A DNA stretch of 19,071 bases from assembly GCA_003158885.1 (NCBI GenBank), contig PMLN01000291.1, forward strand, positions 8,999 through 28,069, written 5' to 3'. Positions 13,743 through 19,071 of the stretch are shown here, piece by piece. Numbering within the stretch: position 1 is the first letter of the stretch; every line of letters starts with the position of its first letter. The notes under the pieces are model-generated. The model did not search any database, had not been told where the DNA came from, and was given only the letters and a program-made list of their open reading frames with translations. The stretch comes from Anaerolineae bacterium (GTDB lineage: Bacteria; Chloroflexota; Anaerolineae; Anaerolineales; Villigracilaceae). Both the position numbers and the translations under genes were made by a program.

Positions 13743-14128
13743 TCTATTTGATTAGGGATGATTATATCCGCGTCGCGGATAAACTTCAAGACGTTGCTCA
13801 ACAGGATTCAGCGGGCTGAAGCCCTGCCTCAGTTCGTAAAAGTCGGATAAATCCGACTCTTTGCGCCAGCCCGAAGGGCTTCCACGTACTGAGCAGGCGG
13901 CTTCGCGAAGCACCCTGTGGGTTAGCCCCGCGGAACAGGTCGCAGAAAACCGCAGTTTGTGCCCACGCTCAGTATAGCGCGCCCGCAGGTTGAGAAAAAT
14001 AGGAATCAAATAGAATTCAAGATGAGGATCGCCTCCTTTTTATGCCCGCTTGGACGGAATCAGAGCCTGATCCCGTCCCGTATCGCAATCAATCTCAACA
14101 TTAAGCCTGTCTCTCCGACAAGCTGCTA
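13742..14128. other. Gene-free spacer: importer promoter plus a dense hairpin cluster
   Basis: I see no gene here. Beyond the promoter, 13813-13933 holds a chain of short perfect hairpins: GGGCT/AGCCC (13813-13824), AGTCGGA/TCCGACT (13841-13858), AGCCC/GGGCT (13868-13880), GCTTCGCGAAGC (13900-13911), ACCC/GGGT (13912-13922) and CCGCGG (13928-13933). A further 10-bp stem with one G-T pair lies at 14054-14076. It may be a multi-hairpin dispersed repeat. Confidence 0.55.
13761..13789 (-). promoter_or_regulatory. Promoter of the riboswitch-importer operon, with palindromic spacer
   Basis: On the minus strand -35 TTGAAG (13789-13784), a 17-nt spacer and a perfect -10 TATAAT (13766-13761) predict a start near 13754, about 12 nt before the aptamer. 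A perfect 17-bp palindrome, TATCCGCG-T-CGCGGATA (13765-13781), fills most of the spacer and touches the -10 box, which makes it a candidate operator. Confidence 0.75.
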
Positions 14129-15191
14129 TTGACGTTCACCAAAGTTGTTTAAGAGCAAGACCAGCATGGTGAAAACAGCCGAGCAAGACGGTAGGGCGTT
14201 TTCGCAAGGAAGCGAATCGGTTATCCAATTTCTTGCGGATCTCCGGTTTGGAAGTAAAAACGGCATTCTTGACTTTGCGTTTAACGTTTCCATGGCAGAA
14301 TTCTTCTGGGTTCACTTCAGGTGCATACGCAGGCAAGAACTCAATGTGAATTTCAGGATGTTTGGCAAGGTATTCCTTCATCAACTTGCTGCGATGGGTT
14401 TGCGAGCGATCCCAAATGAGGATAAAGGCTCGCCGGATTTGGCGACGAAAATGTTCCAAACCTTGGATCAGTTTGACAGAATTGATCGAACCTTCAAAAT
14501 GCTTCTTGTAGATCTTTCCTGAGATAGTCAGACCTGCCATGGTTGAAATCTCTCGACGGTATTTTCCAACACGCTTCAAATAAGGCGTTTGTCCACGAGG
14601 TGCCCAAGTGGTGCTAACGGTTTCCGTGTAGGAAATTCCAAATTCATCCTCAAACACGATTTCTGCGCCGAGCCGCTGCGTTTTTTTTATCCTGTTCCAG
14701 TCTTTGCTTACCCAAGCCAGGATTAGCTCTTCATCCCGCTCCATCGCCCGGGTTTCGGGCTTTTGAACACTCCAGCCCAAATCGTGCAAGAGGCGGCTCA
14801 TGTAGTTTGGATGGTAATGAACGCCAAACTCCTTCTTAATCAAGGCTTGGACGCGGGCCAGCGTCCACCGTTCGGTATCAAACCCAGAGGCCAACGCACC
14901 GGCAGACATTTTCTTGAGTAATTCCTTTTTCTGCTCACCGGTTAGGTTCGACGGACGGCCACTCGCTCGCCTTGCATTCAAACTCTCTTTCCCATGTTTT
15001 TTCAGCTTCCTGGCCCAGATGCAAACAGCGGCTGGACTCACTCCCAGCTGCCGCGCAATTTCTGCCTGTCTCACTTTGCCTTTTTCCAGCAGACGAACTC
15101 CTTCGTATCGCCTTTCCGCCATTTGCTCTCGGGTTAGTTCCTTCGGTGTCCATGTCATCCACCTATATTAATCGATTTTTGTGAACGTCAT
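14129..15191 (-). mobile_element. IS630-family insertion sequence, complete, 1063 bp
   Basis: The ends are short imperfect inverted repeats sharing TGACGTTCAC: left TTGACGTTCACCAAA from 14129, right (reverse complement) ATGACGTTCACAAAA from 15191. Both ends abut a TA dinucleotide (14127-14128 and 15192-15193), the target duplication of IS630/Tc1-type elements. One full transposase gene fills the element. Confidence 0.8.
14136..15158 (-). CDS. IS630-family DDE transposase
   Basis: A 340-residue transposase that moves the surrounding element by cut-and-paste into TA sites. The N-terminal half has a helix-turn-helix (about 29-53, KVRQAEIARQLGVSPAAVCIWAR) and a second winged-helix-like region (about 95-135). 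The catalytic triad is visible as D171 (VFEDEFG), D250 (ILIWDRSQTH) and E286 (PEVNPEE). Length and intact frame suggest it is functional. Position 251-254 (RSQT) departs from the more usual DNxxxH context but keeps the spacing. It starts at ATG 15158, 33 nt inside the right end. It lies between the importer leader region and the dimethylargininase gene and interrupts no recognisable gene. Confidence 0.9.
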   Translation of the reverse strand: MTWTPKELTREQMAERRYEGVRLLEKGKVRQAEIARQLGVSPAAVCIWARKLKKHGKESLNARRASGRPSNLTGEQKKELLKKMSAGALASGFDTERWTLARVQALIKKEFGVHYHPNYMSRLLHDLGWSVQKPETRAMERDEELILAWVSKDWNRIKKTQRLGAEIVFEDEFGISYTETVSTTWAPRGQTPYLKRVGKYRREISTMAGLTISGKIYKKHFEGSINSVKLIQGLEHFRRQIRRAFILIWDRSQTHRSKLMKEYLAKHPEIHIEFLPAYAPEVNPEEFCHGNVKRKVKNAVFTSKPEIRKKLDNRFASLRKRPTVLLGCFHHAGLALKQLW

Positions 15192-15205
15192 TAGGCCGCG
15201 AAGTA

Positions 15206-15237
15206 CGCCAAGAGAAAAACCCTTTGCGGTCTTGGCG
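15206..15237. repeat. Inverted repeat CGCCAAGA/TCTTGGCG in a spacer repeat
   Basis: A perfect 8-bp stem (15206-15213 with 15230-15237) around a 16-nt loop, flanked by CCGC and GCGG. It lies within a CGCGAAG-type degenerate repeat that fills the spacer 15194-15352, downstream of the dimethylargininase stop codon. I see no gene in this spacer. Confidence 0.5.
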
Positions 15238-15352
15238 ATGCGGTTCGTTCTCTGAGTTCGCGCTTCATCTCTTCTCTGAATCATCCGCGTTCTATTCCGA
15301 AAATATCTTCGCGCTCTTCGCGGTTCGTTCTCTCACTTTGGTAAAGCCATGT

Positions 15353-16114
15353 TCACTCCCGCAGGAGCAGAGAACAACAGGTCAAGGCGCCTTCGGCTTT
15401 CGCCAGTTCATCGGCATCCACATCAGTTATCTTGATTCCCGCATCCATCAATTTCTTACGCGTGCGGGGAAATGCTTTGGGATATAAGACGCTATCGCCC
15501 AGCCACAGGGCATTCGCCGCATACGCTTCGGAAGGATCGCTCTCGATGAACTTCATCCCCGCAAAATTCCCCGGATCGACCCAGGCGGGGTTGATCAGCA
15601 GCGTATCTTCGGCCGCCTGCGTCACTGCGGACTTAAGATGCAGGCAGCCTGTCACCCTCACCACCTGGACTTCATAGCTGTAAGGCTGGAGAAAATCCTG
15701 GATCTGCTCAGCGGCATTCGTGTCACTGCGCGTGGATAAGCCTATATAAACCTGCCTGCCAACCCGCAGAATATCCCCACCATCCACGCGCGCCGGCGCC
15801 TGGATAGTAAACAATTTGCGATAGGGGGATAAAGCTTTGGCGATGGATTCTGTCTCAGGCTTGCGCGAGTCCGCTCCGGGGCGCAGGATGATCGCACATT
15901 CATCCAATACCAGCGCGGTATCTTCCACAAAAACCGAATCGGCCAGGCTCGGCTCTTCGGGCAGGGATAGAACCGCCAGGCCGAGATGCTTCAAGGCGGC
16001 TTCGTATTCTGCATGTTGGGCGCGCGCCCGCTGAATATCAATCGGCCTGCGCTCGAGATGTGTGAGCTCGCAATGGATAATGGAACGGCTGACCTCACGC
16101 GTAATGGCGATCAT
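15353..16114 (-). CDS. Dimethylarginine dimethylaminohydrolase (DDAH)-family amidinotransferase-fold hydrolase
   Basis: A 253-residue cytosolic enzyme of the pentein (amidinotransferase) fold, predicted to hydrolyse N-omega-methylated arginines to citrulline and methylamines. The substrate-side acidic motif FVEDTALV is at 62-69, RVDGGDIL at 109-116, the catalytic histidine is H159 (GCLHLKSAVT) and the catalytic cysteine is C246 or C247 (GALTCCSLL). Length matches the DDAH group (about 254) and is well short of arginine deiminases (about 400). The start ATG 16114 has GGGGAG about 9 nt upstream, inside the end of the UPF0316 gene, whose stop codon is only 5 nt away, so the two are surely co-transcribed. 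Free methylarginine as the true substrate is inferred from family. Confidence 0.87.
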   Translation of the reverse strand: MIAITREVSRSIIHCELTHLERRPIDIQRARAQHAEYEAALKHLGLAVLSLPEEPSLADSVFVEDTALVLDECAIILRPGADSRKPETESIAKALSPYRKLFTIQAPARVDGGDILRVGRQVYIGLSTRSDTNAAEQIQDFLQPYSYEVQVVRVTGCLHLKSAVTQAAEDTLLINPAWVDPGNFAGMKFIESDPSEAYAANALWLGDSVLYPKAFPRTRKKLMDAGIKITDVDADELAKAEGALTCCSLLLRE

Positions 16115-16119
16115 ACGAT

Positions 16120-16650
16120 TTACACTCCCCAGAAGCCGTGCCGCACCGGTCTCACATCCGCCGATGTGACAAAGGCTTCTGCATCCACTTCATGCACCAC
16201 GCGTTCGACGTTCGGCACATCCTTCCGCAGCACACTGGCATTCAACATATGCACCATGCCATCCTTGCCGCGCGCAGACACCTCCGTGACTGCGAAACCG
16301 GCCTCGCGCAGCGCCTCTGCCAGCGCCGCACCGCGCGCCGAACTGACAATGCTCATTTGAATATGCCCAATCGCCAGGCGCTCTTCGATCAAAATGCCCA
16401 CCACGTTTCCGGTGGCAAATCCCGCCGCGTAGCCCAGGATCGTCAGGGGATTGTTCAAATTCGACAGCACGCGCGTGATGGCGACAATGTAAATCCCCGC
16501 TTCGAAGAAACCGAGCGTCCAGGCAATGCCCTTGCGCCCGCGCATCACGAACAACATGCGCAGTGTGTCGAGCGACATATCGGTGACGCGCAGACCGAAG
16601 ATCATCAGCGCGATGGCCCAGTCCACAGGGGAGAAAAGAAATGCGAACAC
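16120..16650 (-). CDS. UPF0316 membrane protein (DUF5698 plus DUF2179)
   Basis: A 176-residue inner-membrane protein of the UPF0316 family: about three TM helices with the hallmark LRVTDMSLDTLR, FFEAGIYIVAITRVLSNLNN and GYAAGFATGNVVGILIEERLAIG, then a cytosolic C-terminal DUF2179 domain of about 80 residues (VTEVSARGKDGMVHMLNASVLRKD). The family has no firm function. The long upstream frame overlaps glgP and cannot be coding; I start at GTG 16650, 2 nt after the glgP stop codon, which keeps the first TM helix. ATG 16605 would cut that helix. Close packing implies one transcript with glgP and the DDAH gene. Confidence 0.82.
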   Translation of the reverse strand: MFAFLFSPVDWAIALMIFGLRVTDMSLDTLRMLFVMRGRKGIAWTLGFFEAGIYIVAITRVLSNLNNPLTILGYAAGFATGNVVGILIEERLAIGHIQMSIVSSARGAALAEALREAGFAVTEVSARGKDGMVHMLNASVLRKDVPNVERVVHEVDAEAFVTSADVRPVRHGFWGV

Positions 16651-16652
16651 GA

Positions 16653-18794
16653 TTATTTCAGCGCGGGGACGTAAAAGCGTTCCACATATTCCTTGACCAT
16701 GCGCCGCGTGCTGAACTGCGGGATCACGGTTTTCATCGAATCCTTGACGCGCGCGATCCATTCATGCGAAATTTCCTTTGGATCGCGGTCATAGTAGAGC
16801 GAGATGACCTCGTTCTCCAGGGTGTCGTATAAACTCTGCGCGTCTTCGTGGTCCTGGGTCTCGGGCGCATCCATATCCTTATCCTCGCCGATGGCCCAGC
16901 CATTGTGACCGTTGAAGGCTTCGCGCCACCAGCCATCCAGCACGGAAAAATTCAAGGCGCCGTTGAGGGCGGCTTTCATGCCGGATGTGCCGCTGGCTTC
17001 CATCGGGCGGCGCGGCGTGTTCATCCACACATCCACGCCCTGCACCAGATAGCGCGCCAGGTTCATATCGTAATCTTCCAGAAAGACCAGGCGGCCGCTG
17101 GTTTCGGCGCGTTTCACCTGGCGGTAAACCTGCTGGATGAGCTGCTTGCCCGCTTCATCGGCCGGATGAGCCTTGCCCGCAAAGATGATCTGCACCGGCA
17201 TGTTCGGACGGTTGATGATATCGAGCAGGCGCTCCACGTCCGATAACACCAGGCTGGCGCGCTTGTAGATTGCAAAGCGGCGCGCAAAGCCGATGGTCAA
17301 GGCGTAGGGATTGATCATCACGCCGGAGGACACCACCTGCACCGGATGGTAGCCCCCCTCTTCCCAGCGATCGCGCACGCGCTCGCGCATATAGAAAGCC
17401 AGCTTGCGCTTGAGATGCAGGCGCACATTCCATAGATCGACATCGGGGATCTCATCGAGTTTGGTCCATAGATCGGGGTCATCCAGGCGCTCCATCCAGT
17501 CTTCGCCGAAATGCTTGCTCAACAGGTTCCGCAGACGCCGCGCCATCCAGTTGGCGGTATGCACGCCGTTGGTCACATACTGGATCGGCACTTCGTCCTC
17601 ATCGTGATCCGGCCACAGGAAATGCCACATGCGGCGCGCTACGCGCCCATGTAATTCGGAAACGCCGTTGCGGCCGTTCGCATTGCGCAGGGCCAGCACG
17701 CCCATGCTGAAGGTCTCGCCGGCTGGCACGTGATGGCGCGCGATATCGAAGAATTGTTCGCGGCTGATTTTCAACTGCGGCCAGAGGGCCGAAAAATATT
17801 TATCAATCAACCACAGCGGGAACTCATCGTTGCCTGCCGGGACCGGCGTATGTGTGGTAAAGATGTTTTGTCCGCGCGTCTTTTCGAGCGCTTCGGCAAA
17901 GGTGTGCCCCGCGGCCACGAGTTCGCGTGCCCGCTCGATGGTCAGGAAGGCCGCGTGGCCTTCATTCATATGCCAGACGGACGGGTTGTATCCGAGGGCG
18001 CGTAACATGCGCACGCCCCCCACACCCAGGACGATTTCCTGCATGACGCGCAGGTCAAGGTCGGACCAGTACAGGCGCGCCGTTAGATTTTTATCGAGTT
18101 CTGAATTGGGATCAATGTTCGAATCCAGCAGGTAGAGCGGCACACGTCCCACGCGGATTTCCCACAAGCCCAAGGTGACATTCCGCTCGGGGAATTCGAT
18201 ATCCACCGTCATGCGGCTTCCGTCGTCCGCAAGGACCGGTATCGCCGGCAGGTCTTCAAAATCAAGTTCGTTGTTGATGGCTTCCTGCCAGCCGTCTTCA
18301 CTGATGTGCTGGGTGAAAAAACCCTGCCCATACATGAGGCCCACACCCACCAACGGCAAACCCAAATCCGAGGCTTCCTTCAGGTGATCGCCCGCCAGAA
18401 CACCGAGGCCGCCGGAATAGATCGGCAGGGTTTCGTGCAGGCCATATTCCATCGAAAAATACGCGATGGGACGGTTCGCCAATTCGGGATGAGCGCGCGC
18501 CGCCCAGGGTTCGGCCTGGGACATGTACGCATCGAAAGCTAAAAAGACGCGGTCGTATAACGCCAGATATTCCTCTTCATCCGCGGCCTGGTTGAGACGC
18601 ACCCGGCCAATTTCGCGCAGGAACTGGATCGGGTTATGGCCCAGGCTTTCCCACAGGTCGTAATCAAGTCGGCCAAAGATGCGCGCGGCTTCCGGCTGCC
18701 ACGTCCACCACAGGTTATAGGCAAGTTCGCCAAGACGATCGATGCGCTTGGGGAGGTCAAAGTGATTGGGTAATTTCGAACGGAATGTATTCAT
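16653..18794 (-). CDS. glgP: Alpha-glucan (glycogen/maltodextrin) phosphorylase, GT35
   Basis: A 713-residue cytosolic enzyme that releases glucose-1-phosphate from glycogen or maltodextrins. It belongs to the short bacterial/archaeal alpha-glucan phosphorylase type (about 700-850 residues), with an N-terminal DUF3417-like part (LAYNLWWTWQPEA, 25-37), then YFSMEYGLHETLPIYSGGLGVLAGDHLKEASDLG. The pyridoxal-phosphate lysine is about K607 in EASGTSGMKAALNGALN. TTHTPVPAGNDEF and VTNGVHTANW are also present. ATG 18794 has no Shine-Dalgarno sequence; an extended -10 (TGGTATGAT) ends 9 nt before it, suggesting a very short leader. It is the first gene of the glgP-UPF0316-DDAH unit. No other glycogen gene is in view. 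Confidence 0.95.
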   Translation of the reverse strand: MNTFRSKLPNHFDLPKRIDRLGELAYNLWWTWQPEAARIFGRLDYDLWESLGHNPIQFLREIGRVRLNQAADEEEYLALYDRVFLAFDAYMSQAEPWAARAHPELANRPIAYFSMEYGLHETLPIYSGGLGVLAGDHLKEASDLGLPLVGVGLMYGQGFFTQHISEDGWQEAINNELDFEDLPAIPVLADDGSRMTVDIEFPERNVTLGLWEIRVGRVPLYLLDSNIDPNSELDKNLTARLYWSDLDLRVMQEIVLGVGGVRMLRALGYNPSVWHMNEGHAAFLTIERARELVAAGHTFAEALEKTRGQNIFTTHTPVPAGNDEFPLWLIDKYFSALWPQLKISREQFFDIARHHVPAGETFSMGVLALRNANGRNGVSELHGRVARRMWHFLWPDHDEDEVPIQYVTNGVHTANWMARRLRNLLSKHFGEDWMERLDDPDLWTKLDEIPDVDLWNVRLHLKRKLAFYMRERVRDRWEEGGYHPVQVVSSGVMINPYALTIGFARRFAIYKRASLVLSDVERLLDIINRPNMPVQIIFAGKAHPADEAGKQLIQQVYRQVKRAETSGRLVFLEDYDMNLARYLVQGVDVWMNTPRRPMEASGTSGMKAALNGALNFSVLDGWWREAFNGHNGWAIGEDKDMDAPETQDHEDAQSLYDTLENEVISLYYDRDPKEISHEWIARVKDSMKTVIPQFSTRRMVKEYVERFYVPALK

Positions 18795-18803
18795 AGCGGC
18801 AGA

Positions 18804-18812
18804 ATCATACCA
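18804..18812 (-). promoter_or_regulatory. Extended -10 promoter candidate for glgP
   Basis: On the minus strand TGGTATGAT is an extended -10 (TGn plus one mismatch to TATAAT), ending 9 nt before the ATG. No -35 match is seen, as is common for extended -10 promoters. Transcription would begin about 3 nt before the start codon. Confidence 0.45.
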
Positions 18813-18844
18813 GCAAAATTAAAAAATCAGGGAAGAGGGAAATC

Positions 18845-18929
18845 GGGAATCGGGGATTCGGGAATCGGTACTCGATATTCGGTACTCGATATTCGATATT
18901 CGATACTCGATATTGGATATTCGGGAATC
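18845..18929. repeat. Heptameric tandem repeat, GATATTC/GGTACTC/GGGAATC
   Basis: Twelve consecutive units: GGGAATC, an 8-nt GGGGATTC, GGGAATC, GGTACTC, GATATTC, GGTACTC, GATATTC, GATATTC, GATACTC, GATATTG, GATATTC, GGGAATC. Consensus is G(G/A)nAnTC. It lies upstream of glgP in the 277-nt end spacer 18795-19071, which has no recognisable gene. Confidence 0.8.
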
Positions 18930-18938
18930 GGAATGGAA

Positions 18939-18966
18939 CACGGATGACACGGATTCGACGGATGTG
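18939..18966. repeat. Triplicate 9-nt repeat ACGGATGNN
   Basis: ACGGATGAC, ACGGATTCG and ACGGATGTG follow each other directly after the heptamer array. It is the same degenerate 9-nt style as the other spacer repeats. Confidence 0.45.
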
Positions 18967-19011
18967 CGCAGATGAGGTAGGAGAGATGCCTGAGACTTCA
19001 GAATCATTCAA

Positions 19012-19063
19012 CACAGAGTTCACAGAGTCTTTTTTTCTTTCATCTTTCTCTGTGGACTCTGTG
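19012..19063. repeat. Long inverted repeat CACAGAGTTCACAGAG with T-rich loop
   Basis: The left arm (19012-19027) pairs over 16 positions, one of them G-T, with CTCTGTGGACTCTGTG (19048-19063). The 20-nt loop is almost all pyrimidine (seven consecutive T). As RNA it would form a strong hairpin; no T run follows the right arm. Confidence 0.7.
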
Positions 19064-19071
19064 ATCTCCGT

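Noticed and set aside
13416..13819. Several 70-110 codon plus-strand frames over the riboswitch
   Set aside because: The conserved RFN blocks on the minus strand explain this sequence, and the frames have no ribosome-binding sites or family resemblance.
13752..14009. 85-codon minus-strand frame upstream of the riboswitch
   Set aside because: It is made of the hairpin cluster and promoter sequence, with no family similarity or ribosome-binding site.
14024..14044. GAGG-ATCG-CCTC hairpin followed by five T
   Set aside because: A 4-bp stem is too weak for a terminator and no gene ends just upstream on the plus strand.
18845..18966. Possible CRISPR array
   Set aside because: The unit is only 7 nt and directly repeated with no unique spacers, and there are no cas genes.

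Overview
The window looks like chromosomal DNA from an uncultured Chloroflexota bacterium, probably Anaerolineae (inference). The reasons are an FMN-riboswitch-controlled RibXY-type riboflavin importer, the mix of protein families, and spacers full of dispersed hairpin repeats and short tandem repeats. No rRNA, tRNA or CRISPR array was found. Coding DNA is mostly GC-rich, apart from an AT-richer patch at about 9240-10405.

Layout. (1) 1-1608: 3' part of a secreted or surface multidomain protein (FG-GAP repeats, DUF11, ASPM-like domain, C-terminal jelly roll), followed by a hairpin-rich spacer. (2) 1919-2803: orphan beta-class DNA methyltransferase, minus strand. (3) 3081-5873: large membrane-anchored class III adenylate cyclase (PDZ-like, multi-TM, GAF, PAS, cyclase), minus strand. 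It is divergent from a PduO-type cobalamin adenosyltransferase (5893-6441), with only 19 bp between the two start codons. (4) 6681-9770: plus-strand run of small genes (DUF554 membrane protein, TSUP permease, ICMT-like methyltransferase, DUF2277, zinc-ribbon protein) ending in an intrinsic terminator. (5) 9816-10405: decayed fragment of an ABC ATPase gene and a four-TM hypothetical protein. (6) 10421-13789, minus strand: promoter with a palindromic spacer, FMN riboswitch, terminator, then permease, lipoprotein and ATPase genes, best read as a riboflavin ABC importer. (7) 14129-15191: intact IS630-family insertion sequence flanked by TA. (8) 15353-18794, minus strand: tightly packed glgP, UPF0316 and dimethylargininase genes. 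(9) 18795-19071: a heptameric tandem repeat and a long inverted repeat.

How it works together. The best-supported regulatory system is the FMN switch. Transcription starts near 13754, the aptamer follows almost at once, and a terminator lies about 40 nt after it, so high FMN should shut off the importer. Two features of this system are unusual: a 25-nt insertion that extends helix P2, and a perfect 17-bp palindrome between the -35 and -10 boxes that could be a second, protein-level control site. The cyclase/pduO spacer holds one self-complementary -10 box (ATTATAAT) placed so that transcripts in both directions would begin at or next to the start codons. Two other transcription units (glgP and the methyltransferase) also have -10-like boxes a few bases before unguided start codons, which suggests leaderless initiation is common here.

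The spacers carry at least three dispersed hairpin repeat families and three short-period tandem arrays (7 or 9 nt). These are the least explained sequences in the window.
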